Of a DNA stretch of 64,000 bases, positions 55,346 through 64,000 are shown piece after piece (position 1 is the first letter of the stretch; each line of letters starts with the position of its first letter). The DNA is from Mixophyes australis (taxonomy: Eukaryota; Chordata; Amphibia; Anura; Limnodynastidae). A program made the position numbers and the translations under genes. Where the stretch lies: the NCBI GenBank assembly GCA_036250195.1, contig JAVHZZ010000003.1, positions 337,104,375-337,168,374 of the forward strand, given 5' to 3'. Below the pieces are notes generated by a model. The model saw only the letters and a program-made list of their open reading frames with translations, did not search any database and was not told where the DNA came from.

Positions 55346-55890
55346 TCAAAACAAAGTGCAGTAAGCAAAGTGTAATAAATACAGACAAAGAGCAACATTT
55401 ATAAACAAGTACCAAGCAGAGAGAAGTACACAGGGCAAAGAGGTAAAAGTGAATTCCAATGTACAGATAGCAAGGGAAGGAGAGAGGTGGGGGGGTGAAT
55501 AAAGGGATGCGCCTGTGCCTAGTATAGTGGGCAACACTAACAGGATTAGGGCAGAGATGGAGAAGAGGAGGCACTGAAGAAGAGGAGGCACTGGAGAAGA
55601 GGAGGCACTGGAGAAGAGGAGAGATGGAGCAGGAGTCAAGAGACAAAATGGAAAGAAGGGGCGGAGAACTAAGGGCAAAGGAGAACACGAGGAAAGAGGG
55701 CCCTGCTCAAGGGAGCTTACAATCTAAAGGTGAGGGGGAGACTGACAGGAGACACAGAGTGGCAAGAGGGGTAAGAGACAAGGACACAGAGGGGAGAGAA
55801 GCAGGGAGTAAGAGAGAGGAGCGAGGAATAGAAAGTTTAGTTAGAGTGAGAGAGAAGAAGGATGGAGATGCTATAGATACACAGCTAGAC
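55346..55890 (-). repeat. GA-rich L2 3'-UTR-like fragment
   Basis: GGGCCCTGCTCAAGGGAGCT and TACAATCTAAAGGTGAGGGG at 55700-55738 parallel GAGCCCTGCTCAAAGGAGCG and AACAATCTAAAGGGAGGGG at 53335-53372 inside the L2 3' region, so a second L2 tail appears to lie here. A 17-bp unit (GAGGAGGCACTGGAGAA) repeats four times at 55566-55620. Confidence 0.5.
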
Positions 55891-56510
55891 ACATTTTAAG
55901 TATGTTATAGTCGCGTGTGTATTTTTGGTCTATAAATTATGCTGAAGTTGTGTTCAACTCTATATGAAACCCTATGTCTATATTGTTAGGAACTAATGAT
56001 AATAAAAAGTCTAATTGGAAACATAAGCAAACAAGAAATTGAGAATAAAAATAGCAAATAAGAAATTTAAAACTTCACGATCGTACACCATTAAAAAGTG
56101 AATACGCCAATTGTTAACATTATTTTATATGAGGAAACTGAGCATTGCAATCTAGTAATGAGGAAACATATTTAAGTGCTACAATGTTCCAATTTGATTC
56201 ACTATTCAGTTCACTGCGAGCCAAGTGTCTTGTTTATTTTGAAAACAGAGTGTACATTGCATATTTTCAATAATTATATAACTGTGAGTGTATAACCCAA
56301 CACAAAGTTGAAGTGGTCATTATAATAAATTGGGCAAGGCTTTAACATAGCTGAATCTCTTCACTTATGAGTGGAACATCTCTGTGTTCTGTACTGAAAC
56401 TATATTTTTTTTAAAATTGACCTTGACAAACCTATTAAGAGTAAGGTTTTTTTTTTAATGATAGCTCCAACACAAGTCTGTTTGTTATTCTGACAAACAT
56501 TGTCTGTCTG
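55891..56510. other. No recognised feature
   Basis: AT-rich DNA; nothing supported. Confidence 0.4.
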
Positions 56511-56695
56511 TTTTTTCAGAACATAACTTAAAACAGTTCAAAGCTAGGGTGAGTAGGTATATATTATACTAACTGAAGTACCCAGAGTTGCCCAGGATTA
56601 AGTTTTTTCAGAAAATAACTTAAAACAGTTCAAAGATAGGGCGAGTAGGTATATATTATAGTAGCTGAAGTACCCAGCGTTGCCCAGGTTTAAAT
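56511..56695 (+). repeat. ~90-bp tandem duplication
   Basis: TTTTTTCAGA...CTTAAAACAGTTCAAAG...GAGTAGGTATATATTATA...GAAGTACCCAG...GTTGCCCAGG occurs at about 56511 and again at about 56603. The CCCAGCGTTGCCCAGG motif is widespread in animal repeats; family not assigned. Confidence 0.8.
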
Positions 56696-56819
56696 TTTCA
56701 AGTTATTAAGTTATCAATGAGCTGGATGTAACCCTTTAAAAATAATTAGTAGCTTAGCAGCTCTTTTAACACACCCATGAGGTGGCTGCCCAGCGTTGTT
56801 TTTGTTTTTATATTAAATG

Positions 56820-57200
56820 TTATCTAAATCCATCCAGTGGAAGGCCCAGAAAAGACTCCCGGGTCAAAGCTCTGCCCAGCGTACACCAGTGGGAGGTCCA
56901 ACCGGGACCTCAAGCCCCTAGTTTGTCTTCTGGTATCCAATGTTACCAGTCTGTGAAGTTCTTGTCCAAATCCATCCTGTGGAAGGCTCAGAACAGGCTC
57001 CCCGGGTCAAGGTTCTGCCCAGCATACACCAACGGGAGGTCCAACCGAGACCTCAAGCCCCTAGTAGGTCATCTGGTATCCAATGTTACCAGTCTATGAT
57101 GTTTTGTCCAAATCCATCCAGTGGAAGGCTCAGAACAGGCTCCCCGGGTCAAGGTTCTGCCCAGCATACACCAACGGGAGGTGCGACTGGGATCCTAACC
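56820..57200 (+). repeat. ~142-bp tandem repeat, 2.6 copies
   Basis: AAATCCATCCAGTGGAAGGC recurs at 56826, 56968 and 57110. Units contain CCCGGGTCAAGGTTCTGCCC and AGGTCCAACCGAGACCTCAA. Open frames of 105 and 134 codons here follow the repeat and show no homology. Confidence 0.9.
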
Positions 57201-58044
57201 CTCCTAAAACCTGACCAAGATCTAACTGGACCACCTTGCATTGGCTTCATCCCAATCGTGGCACAGGTGTCCAAATGCATAACCGGACAAACAAACAGGC
57301 CAATGATTTTTATATATAAGATTGTGTACAATAATATCACATAGATAGTGTTCATATATTGGATCAATGTGCCAACAAGGAAATACAAAACTACATTGAG
57401 CTTAATTAATGTTTAGGTCAGGCATGCCAAAAGTGATTGAAATAGGGTCTTAATTGGGTAAAACTTAATGAGAGTCACATTAATTCTAAGCTTCAGGATG
57501 GGGAAGCTGGCAGTGAAAACTGTGAGGGAGATTTAAATTTCTACTCATTAGATGCCAACAAATATATAGTATAAGCAGGTACTAATTAAAGAGACCAACA
57601 CTAAACAAAAATATGCCCTCAAAGGCACTGAGCAAAAAAAGTGCCCGACTAACACAACTACACAACTGTAACTAGAGGCTGATTAACTCTACTAAACCAC
57701 AAATAACCTAAAACAATAACAGCGCTTACATCAATAAAACTATAAAACTAATAATTTTTAGGAGCAATAATAATAACTTCAAGAAAGTCAAAATTTTGTC
57801 CGTGAATAGAGCGAAACACAATTTATTATCATTAAAATATAAATAAAGCCATACACTTTTCTAAAAATGTATAACAAAACCAACAAATGGATAAGGAATT
57901 CTGTGAATAACTAACTATTCCACAAAGAGATCAAAATCAATCAAAAAATATAATATTTTCCAGTCATTGCTTCCAAAATATCACTTTTATGTTAAGCATT
58001 TATTTCTAGAGTTATTTAGAAATTGACCTAATCCAATAAGAATA
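57201..58044. other. No recognised gene
   Basis: At 57290-57325, GGACAAACAAACAGGCC followed by TTTTTATATATAAGATT resembles the 3' end of an unassigned non-LTR repeat. The rest is AT-rich with nothing supported. Confidence 0.35.
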
Positions 58045-58635
58045 TGTCATATAGGTGAGCTGAATGTGACATATAGGTGATCTGAATGTGCCATATAGGT
58101 GAGCTGGATGTGCAATATAGGTGAGCTGAATGTGTCATATAGGTGAGATGGATGTGTAATATAGGTGAGCTGAATGTGGCATATGGGTGAGCTGAATGTG
58201 CCATATAGGTGAGCTGGATGTGCAATATAGGTGAGCTGAATGTGTCATATAGGTGAGCTGAATGTGCCATATAGGTGAGCTGGATGTGCAATATAGGTGA
58301 GCTGAATGTGCCATATAGGTGAGCTGAATGTGCCATATAGGTGAGCTGAATGTGCAATATAGGTGAGCTGAATGTGCCATATAGGTGAGCTAAATGTGCC
58401 ATATAGGTGAGCTGGATGTGCAATATAGGTGAGCTGAATGTGCCATATAGGTGAGCTGAATGTGCCATATAGGTGAGCTGAATGTGTCATATAGGTGATC
58501 TGAATGTGCCATATAGGTGAGCTGAATGTGCAATATAGGTGAGCTGAATGTGCCATATAGGTGAGCTGAATGTGCCATATAGGTGAGCTGAATGTGCCAT
58601 ATAGGTGAGCTGAATGTGTCATATAGGTGAGCTAT
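58045..58635. repeat. 22-bp minisatellite, about 27 copies
   Basis: The unit is CATATAGGTGAGCTGAATGT plus GC. Frequent alternatives are GGATGTGCAA, GTGTCATA and GATCTGAAT. 22 is not divisible by 3, so three units (66 bp) cycle through all frames, and each reading frame on the minus strand encodes the same YMAHSAHL...SSPI peptide. Not a gene. Confidence 0.95.
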
Positions 58636-60126
58636 CACAAATGTCTCGGCACAATCATCTGATACACGTGCAAATGAAAATCCAAAGAAGTATGACAATA
58701 ATGGAAGTTAGCAAAATATGCTTGCACACATTTCCGTGTCAATGATCTCTTTTCCTGTGTGCGTTCTTTGAACTCTGGACACTCTTTCTATGCTAAGAAA
58801 TCCACAGAGACTGTTTGTAGACTGGACAATGGATCCTGTTACCAATCTTGACAGGAAAGACTATCCAGCTTGTATTAAATGACATTCTTATGAAAATATT
58901 TTTCAAAAGCTGATCAGTGATTATAACTGGAAAGGCTGTATTTGTTTTATGACAGTTTTTCCTCTATGACCGTACGCGTTTCATCATTCGGTATGATTCT
59001 ACAGAGGGTAATGCATCCACACTACGGCTATCTAGCCATATAAATACCAACACTTTTAATAGATTAGACCAGCCTCAGATGTGAATGCTAAGTTGAAATC
59101 TGTTAAAATTATGATAACCAATTCATGGGAATAGTATTAGAATACAACTCAACTCAATGAGTAAAGAAATGATTCAGATAACATTACTCGTTTCGTGATG
59201 TTTAATTCTTTGTGACACTTAATACTCTTTGGTTCTAGCAGGTTATTATAAACTAGTTATGAGAATGTAAATATCTTCTGTTACAAGGCTCTTTCAAAAC
59301 AAAGGCATCAAAGTATCAGCTCAGACTATGAGAAGAAACAAAGCAGCCCAGGGAAAAGTCAAAATGTGACCCTCAGCAAATTTACATCAGAATGTACGTA
59401 TAATTATAACAATAATCTTTTAAAACTGAGTAAATACCTTAAATCAGCAAGTTACAGTTATACTATTTGAGTATCTAGGATGAACGCACATGTTTGTTCT
59501 GTGAGAACAATAGTAAATAAGTAGCTGTTTTATCACTAGTTACACAGTCATCATTCTGGTGAGACTGAAGACTTATACTAACTCTAATACAAGTCTAAAG
59601 TTTCTTAAACATACGTAACTCCTGCTAAGGAAATAAATGAGCAAGTTACTAAAGAGGTTTTAACACTGCTGAAAATAAACAATTACTTATATACTTATTC
59701 TCCCTGGTTTAAAATGGGCACTATGTAAAGCCTCATTGACAAGTTATCACCACCTTTCTATGGATGCTTTTATTTATTTTTTTATGCCCTCCTGTCATCA
59801 GAGCTGGGATGAGGCAGAAACAGCTGCCACCTTTAACTTCATTGTAGAGGTTGCTGACATGACCCCCTGCAGCAGTAGCTTAGAACAGGGGAAGGGAAAC
59901 TTCACAGCCAGTCAAAGTTCTCTGCGAGGCGCACAGTGAGCTTGTTACAGCTTAGTAGTTAAACAGGAGAAAGCATACAAATTATCCTATAACTGGCTGC
60001 TGATTAGGTAGAGACAAGCACACTGCTTCTAACTCTAGCTTGATGGCACTGCCACCTGGGTGAGTAGAATGGGGATCAGTGTTTTATTCTGGTTATAAGA
60101 ATTCGCTCTGCATAGTATAGTGGGCA
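58636..60126. other. No gene; possible Penelope-type terminal motif
   Basis: Mostly AT-rich. The minus strand near 58970-59000 reads CCGAATGATGAAACGCGTAC, resembling the GAAACGCG segment of Penelope-like terminal repeats with hammerhead cores. No protein remnant is visible beside it. Confidence 0.3.
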
Positions 60127-60180
60127 CCAGGGCCTGATTATCCAATAGGCTGACCAGGCTGCAGGCTAGGGTACAAGGCT
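60127..60180 (+). mobile_element. Single hAT-type terminus (remnant)
   Basis: CAGGGCCTGATTATCCAATA then GGCTGACCAGGCTGCAGGCT resembles hAT termini of the CAGGGCCGGATTA type. No matching inverted end was found downstream. Confidence 0.35.
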
Positions 60181-61050
60181 TTTTGGGGGTGCAACATTTT
60201 TGAGGGTGCAAAATAATGACAGGGAGAACATAAAGAAAATGTGAAAGAACATACAGTAAGGTCTTAATCTTGATGTATTTCCATGGTAAGGGCTGAAGAC
60301 AATGAGACATTCTTGGGCACGTGCTTGAGGATGAGCAAGTAAGAAGGACAAGGATGGCGACAGGAGTGGGCATAACAGCCCTCTCCCCCTTCACCCTCAG
60401 TACTGCTCATTTATGCCTCCGCTTTGCTACACAGTTCTGATTTTAATGAAAACAAAATGAGAAGACAAAGGTTGCCGTGACCCTTTTTAAAGCCAATTGT
60501 AGTTGAGTTTCAAAAACAAGGGAATATAAAGAATGGTGGTTGAGGGAAGAAGGAAGCCAGATTTTAAATTAAGGATGAATTCGTTTTTTTAGCTACCGCG
60601 TAGTATCCTGGTATGGACGGCGAGGGGGTATTATGAGCGTATTAGCCGAGGGCGGCCAAAAACTTTAATCACACCCTGGTGGGTACATAGATAGATATGG
60701 TTGTGACTTGGATGAGTATAATGGGCATCTGCATGGTTTATTGTCAGCAATAAAGGGCTCTTTTTGATATACTGGTATCAGAAACAATCTCTGGATGGAT
60801 GACATTGCAACTTGAGTAGGATGGAGCTCTGCATGCTATACTGGTAATAATAATGAATGATATTGCAATATAGGTTTAAAGAATTGGGCACTACATGTTA
60901 TATAGGTATGTGGTATACTGGTCATACTGGTCTCATGTATGATTTTTGCATGCTGTGTTGTATAGGCTCTGTATAGTATATAAGTCACCTGAATACTATA
61001 CATGGAATGTTGCTCATTAAAATCGGGTTCTAAAAACCCCATTCTAGTGA
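60181..61050. other. No recognised gene
   Basis: Intergenic-type DNA; small frames without motifs. Confidence 0.4.
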
Positions 61051-61058
61051 CTGTTATA

Positions 61059-61255
61059 CAGGCTCGGGCTGGCAGATGTCAGCCCGGGGAACGCACAGGC
61101 GGCCACATCACATGACACGTGATGCGGCCGCGTCATCAGTGACGCGGCCGCATCCTGTGTCATGTGATGCGGCCGCCCCCCCGGCCCTAACAGCTGTAAT
61201 TTTGAGCGGCCCGGGGGGCCGATGCCCCCCTGACCCCCGGCCCAGCCCGCCCCTG
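61059..61255. mobile_element. 197-bp GC-rich hAT-like MITE
   Basis: Ends CAGGCTCGGGCTGG and, inverted, CAGGGGCGGGCTGG. Flanks are CTGTTATA (61051-61058) and CTGGTATA (61256-61263), an 8-bp duplication with one mismatch. The interior is a palindrome built on three GCGGCCGC sites and CACATGACACGTGATGCGG-type arms, highly CpG-rich. Confidence 0.8.
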
Positions 61256-61263
61256 CTGGTATA

Positions 61264-62051
61264 CCAGTCCCAGCATTCAGGTTAAATAATAGAGTCTGTC
61301 TGTTATAAAGTCCGCAAGAATTGGGACTGGATAGCATAATGATCACCAGAATGGGGCTTTATTTGGTATACTACTTGCTAGAAAGGAGACTGCACATGAT
61401 CATTGTCCTGGTATGCTGTGTGGGGACCACTGTGCCAGTATATTGGTAATGGTGGGAAAGGTAAATGGGGCTAACATGTGTTAACTTCAGTTATATTGGG
61501 TGCTATTGCTTCCACTGCTGTATATTGAGAGCTTCCTGTTGACAAAGTGACATCTGGAGGGTTAAAAAAATGTACTCTCCATACAATGGCTACTAACCTT
61601 TGGACCTGCGCATACTGTCCGTGACTCTGGTTACCAAAAGAGAGCTCCGCTAGAAAGCTGCTAAATAGGCACTGAAGGAAAGACAGGCTCCACTATTTAG
61701 GATAGAATTTAAAATCGGTCCTGTCTGCAGCGCATAACTGTTGCAAATTGTTGAACCAAATAAGCTAAGTGCTGCGATAAAGCATGCTCAATCTGTAGTT
61801 ACATATGTTTAACTATTAAAAGAAACATAAGTAAAAGACTGTCTTGCTTTCTGTTGTTTTATGTTTCCTATCAGCTTCTGTTCAGTGTTTCTTATAGAAG
61901 AGTCTATATTGTGTGCCATGTTTTCAGCCACTGTTCACTATTCAAGTTTATTATTTCTGTTTTTACAATATATTACTTCCCTGTTAAGTAAACATAGTGA
62001 ATATAAATGTTTTACTTTATTTGAAGCAGGGGTGTGTATGATGGATTAAGC
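61264..62051. other. No recognised feature
   Basis: Intergenic-type DNA up to the left end of hAT-4; nothing supported. Confidence 0.4.
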
Positions 62052-62221
62052 TAGTGATGGGCGGGCTCGGTTCCCAGAGAACCGAACCCACCAGAATTTT
62101 GGCTATCCGAGTACCGAGCCGAGTGGCTCGGTACTCTCCCGCCCGCTCGGAATCCAGATCGAGGCCGAACGTCACCGTGACGTCGTCGGATCTCGGGGCT
62201 CGGTTCTCGCGATACTTGAAG

Positions 62222-62231
62222 ATTATAAATA
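62222..62231 (+). promoter_or_regulatory. TATA-like box of hAT-4
   Basis: ATTATAAATA followed by CACGCCTCCACAGCAATCCA, conserved with the minus-strand sequence at 20132-20142 of hAT-1. Confidence 0.55.
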
Positions 62232-62399
62232 CACGCCTCCACAGCAATCCATCGCCATTTGACAGAGAGAGAGAGCAGGGTGTAGTCACAGGCTGATTAG
62301 AGCAGGGACAGACAATACAATATTCTGATTCCAATTGTGCTAACAACAATCGATAGAGAAGAGAGGAGGATAGAGGAGTCTTTTTTTTTTTCCAATATT

Positions 62400-62712
62400 T
62401 GGCACTCAAAGTGCTTTTTGGGTGTCCCCCCTTATTTTGGCTAAATATTTCTGGCTGTCAAAATTACTGTCAGCAGATTTACCAAATAATTTTTAGCACT
62501 CCCCAGTGCTTTTGGGGTGTCCCCCATAATTGTGCATAAATATTTCTGGCTGTCAAAAGTCATATTTGTCAGCAGTATCTACCAAATAATTTTGAGCACT
62601 CCCAAGTGCTTTTGGGGTGTCCCCCATTCTTTTGCATTAATATTTCTGGCTGTCAAAAATCATATTTGTCAGCAGTATCTAAAACAATTTGTAGCACTAC
62701 AAGTGCTTTGGG
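62400..62712 (+). repeat. Leader monomers of hAT-4, ~3 x 100 bp
   Basis: CAGTGCTTTTGGGGTGTCCC at 62504 and AAGTGCTTTTGGGGTGTCCC at 62604 are 100 bp apart; a third, diverged copy starts near 62405. It is the same monomer as 16851-19965, in the same position relative to promoter and start codon. Confidence 0.9.
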
Positions 62713-62718
62713 CTCAAA

Positions 62719-64000
62719 ATGTATTCAAAGCAGTCCACATATGATCAGAATGAGCAACCAGGTTCTGTCACCAGTCCTGATGGTAGTGTTCCCAGTACGT
62801 CATCTGGGCAAGGCGATGTCAAACTACACAGTGTTTTGAAATCAGTCCAAAAAACACACACCAATTTTTTTTTACTGTGTTGAAGCGAAAAAGAAGTGTA
62901 TTTGAGGAAAAGTTAACTGCCGATAAAAAAAAAAATTGCCAACATGCCATTCTACACACGCAGTGGCAAAGAGAGAATGACGCCTTCGCCTTTCTCTATT
63001 AGTGGCAGATCCAAAAATTTTACAGAGCCTACAATTGGTGCACAACTACTGTTACGCGTCAAAGCCGAGCTGCAAGATAACAGTAAGGCATTAGAGGATA
63101 ATGTTTGCTCTGAATCAGAAATGACACCAATCCCTGTGGAGAGTCCATCCAACAGTGGGATGTCTAATCGTGAGCATTCTGTTAGTGTACACATAAAGAA
63201 GGGCCCTTTCAGCAGTTCTGCTGATGTGTGCCTGAACAGCCCGAGTGTAGCCGGTGATACACCAAGTGAGGATGACACTTTGTCTTTAGAAGAGGATGTG
63301 GGGGAGATTTGGGTATCCGACGATGAGGATGCGGTTGATTGTGTAAGTCCTGCAGCAGTGTGGCACCAGTGGGAGCAGTTCTGGCACGTGAGGTTCTGGC
63401 ACCAATATGCACTTTCCAAACACAAGCAGGGATGACGCAGGGGGCAGAGCACAACAGATTAACATCTGGGCTGGTTTGTAAGATTTTTTTTAAAAAATGT
63501 GTGACCTTGACCATAACTCCAACAAATTCTACTATTAACATGCAAAGGATGGTGGAGGGCCTATCAGGGATTAAACTGTATTTTTACTAATTTACAGTCA
63601 TAAGGTTTGGGTGTAATATACACCCAAAGACGAGTGCTCAATTGCTAAGAGTCATTGATGAAGAGGAAGACAAGCAGGCTTGTCTATAGAATTTGCAAGA
63701 CCAAGTAATTTGAATTCCAAAAGTGGTGCTCAACTACTGTTACGTGTGAAAGCCGAGCTGCAAGAAAACACTAAGGCCAATCCCTGTGGAGAGTCCATCC
63801 AACAGCGGTATGTCTAATCGTGAGCATTCTGATAATGTACCCATAAAGAAGGGCCCTTTCAGCAGTTCTGCTGATGTGTGCCTGAACAGCCCGTGTGTAG
63901 CCGGTGAGTAGCCGGTGATACACAAATTGAGGATGCCACTTTGGAATTAGAAGAGGATGAGGGAGAGATTTGTGTAGGCGACGAGGGCGCTAATGATGAT
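62719..64000 (+). pseudogene. Rearranged hAT transposase (hAT-4)
   Basis: ATG at 62719 gives MYSKQSTYDQNEQPGSV, close to hAT-1 MDSKQSTYDLNEQPGSV. The frame is lost after about 35 codons and resumes at 62944 (MPFYTRSGKERM to SPAAV), with a 12-17 residue insertion (VHIKKGPFSS) not in hAT-1. At about 63355-63450 the sequence jumps from hAT-1 residue about 210 to about 840 (NIWAGL-like, MQRMVE), deleting the BED finger and all but the extreme C-terminal part of the catalytic region. From about 63729 a second copy of the N-terminal segment (LLLRVKAELQ, ESPSN, SADVCLNSP) begins and leaves the window. Non-functional as seen here. Confidence 0.85.

Larger units (their letters stand above)
62052..64000 (+). 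mobile_element. hAT-4: 5' part of a hAT (Ac/ZBED-type), runs off window
   Basis: The left end TAGTGATGGGCGGGCTCGG corresponds to the 5' end of hAT-1 (inverted TAGAGATGGGTGGGTCCGG). Inside are the conserved dyads, TATA-like box, leader monomers and transposase N-terminus. The right end is outside the window. The 8 bp before the element, GATTAAGC (62044-62051), should be repeated after its right end if the boundary is correct. Confidence 0.88.

Overview
The window is eukaryotic, vertebrate-type intergenic DNA made of nested transposable elements and minisatellites. No host protein-coding gene, rRNA or tRNA could be supported. The mixture (several hAT-Ac/ZBED transposons, an L2 LINE, L1/Tx1-like and CR1-like LINE tails, Penelope-like GIY-YIG fragments, many palindromic MITEs) suggests a non-mammalian vertebrate, most likely an anuran amphibian. 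That assignment is inference from repeat style, not from a marker gene.

Layout. 1-4.3 kb: an unclassified dispersed repeat, a large inverted repeat, a Penelope-like C-terminal fragment split by a 175-bp hairpin MITE, and an L2-type tail. 4.3-6.4 kb: truncated hAT transposon (hAT-3). 6.9-12.3 kb: small MITEs, two LINE tails and a GA-rich minisatellite. 12.5-20.3 kb: the centrepiece, a 7.77-kb hAT element (hAT-1) with a perfect 8-bp target-site duplication, 9-bp terminal inverted repeats, an uninterrupted 997-codon transposase on the minus strand, a 7-copy array downstream of the gene and a 31-copy, 100-bp array between promoter and start codon. 22-23.4 kb: a hAT-Charlie-like non-autonomous element holding a minisatellite that holds a 166-bp MITE. 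25-31 kb: CR1 and L1 fragments, a 24-bp and a 66-bp minisatellite, and a 1.95-kb non-autonomous hAT. 32.5-36.3 kb: a MITE interrupted by a LINE tail, a 575-bp deletion derivative of the hAT-1/hAT-3 group, a Penelope endonuclease fragment and a possible solo LTR. 36.3-41 kb: AT-rich DNA without recognised features. 42.9-49.4 kb: a second complete but frameshifted hAT (hAT-2) with arrays on both sides of its gene. 53-55.3 kb: 5'-truncated L2 LINE with a 613-codon reverse transcriptase frame. 56-61.3 kb: short tandem repeats, a 22-bp minisatellite and a GC-rich MITE. 62.05-64 kb: the start of a fourth, internally deleted hAT (hAT-4) that runs off the window.

How the parts relate. hAT-1 to hAT-4 and the 575-bp derivative belong to one related group. 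By sequence only hAT-1 looks able to supply transposase: its BED finger and DDE triad are intact, whereas hAT-2 and hAT-3 are frameshifted or truncated and have lysine in place of the third catalytic residue, and hAT-4 lacks most of the catalytic domain. hAT-1 could therefore in principle mobilise its relatives. hAT-1 and hAT-2 both landed inside copies of the same palindromic MITE. The leader of hAT-1, including its 3.1-kb array, contains no AUG before the transposase start; the shorter hAT-4 leader also has none.
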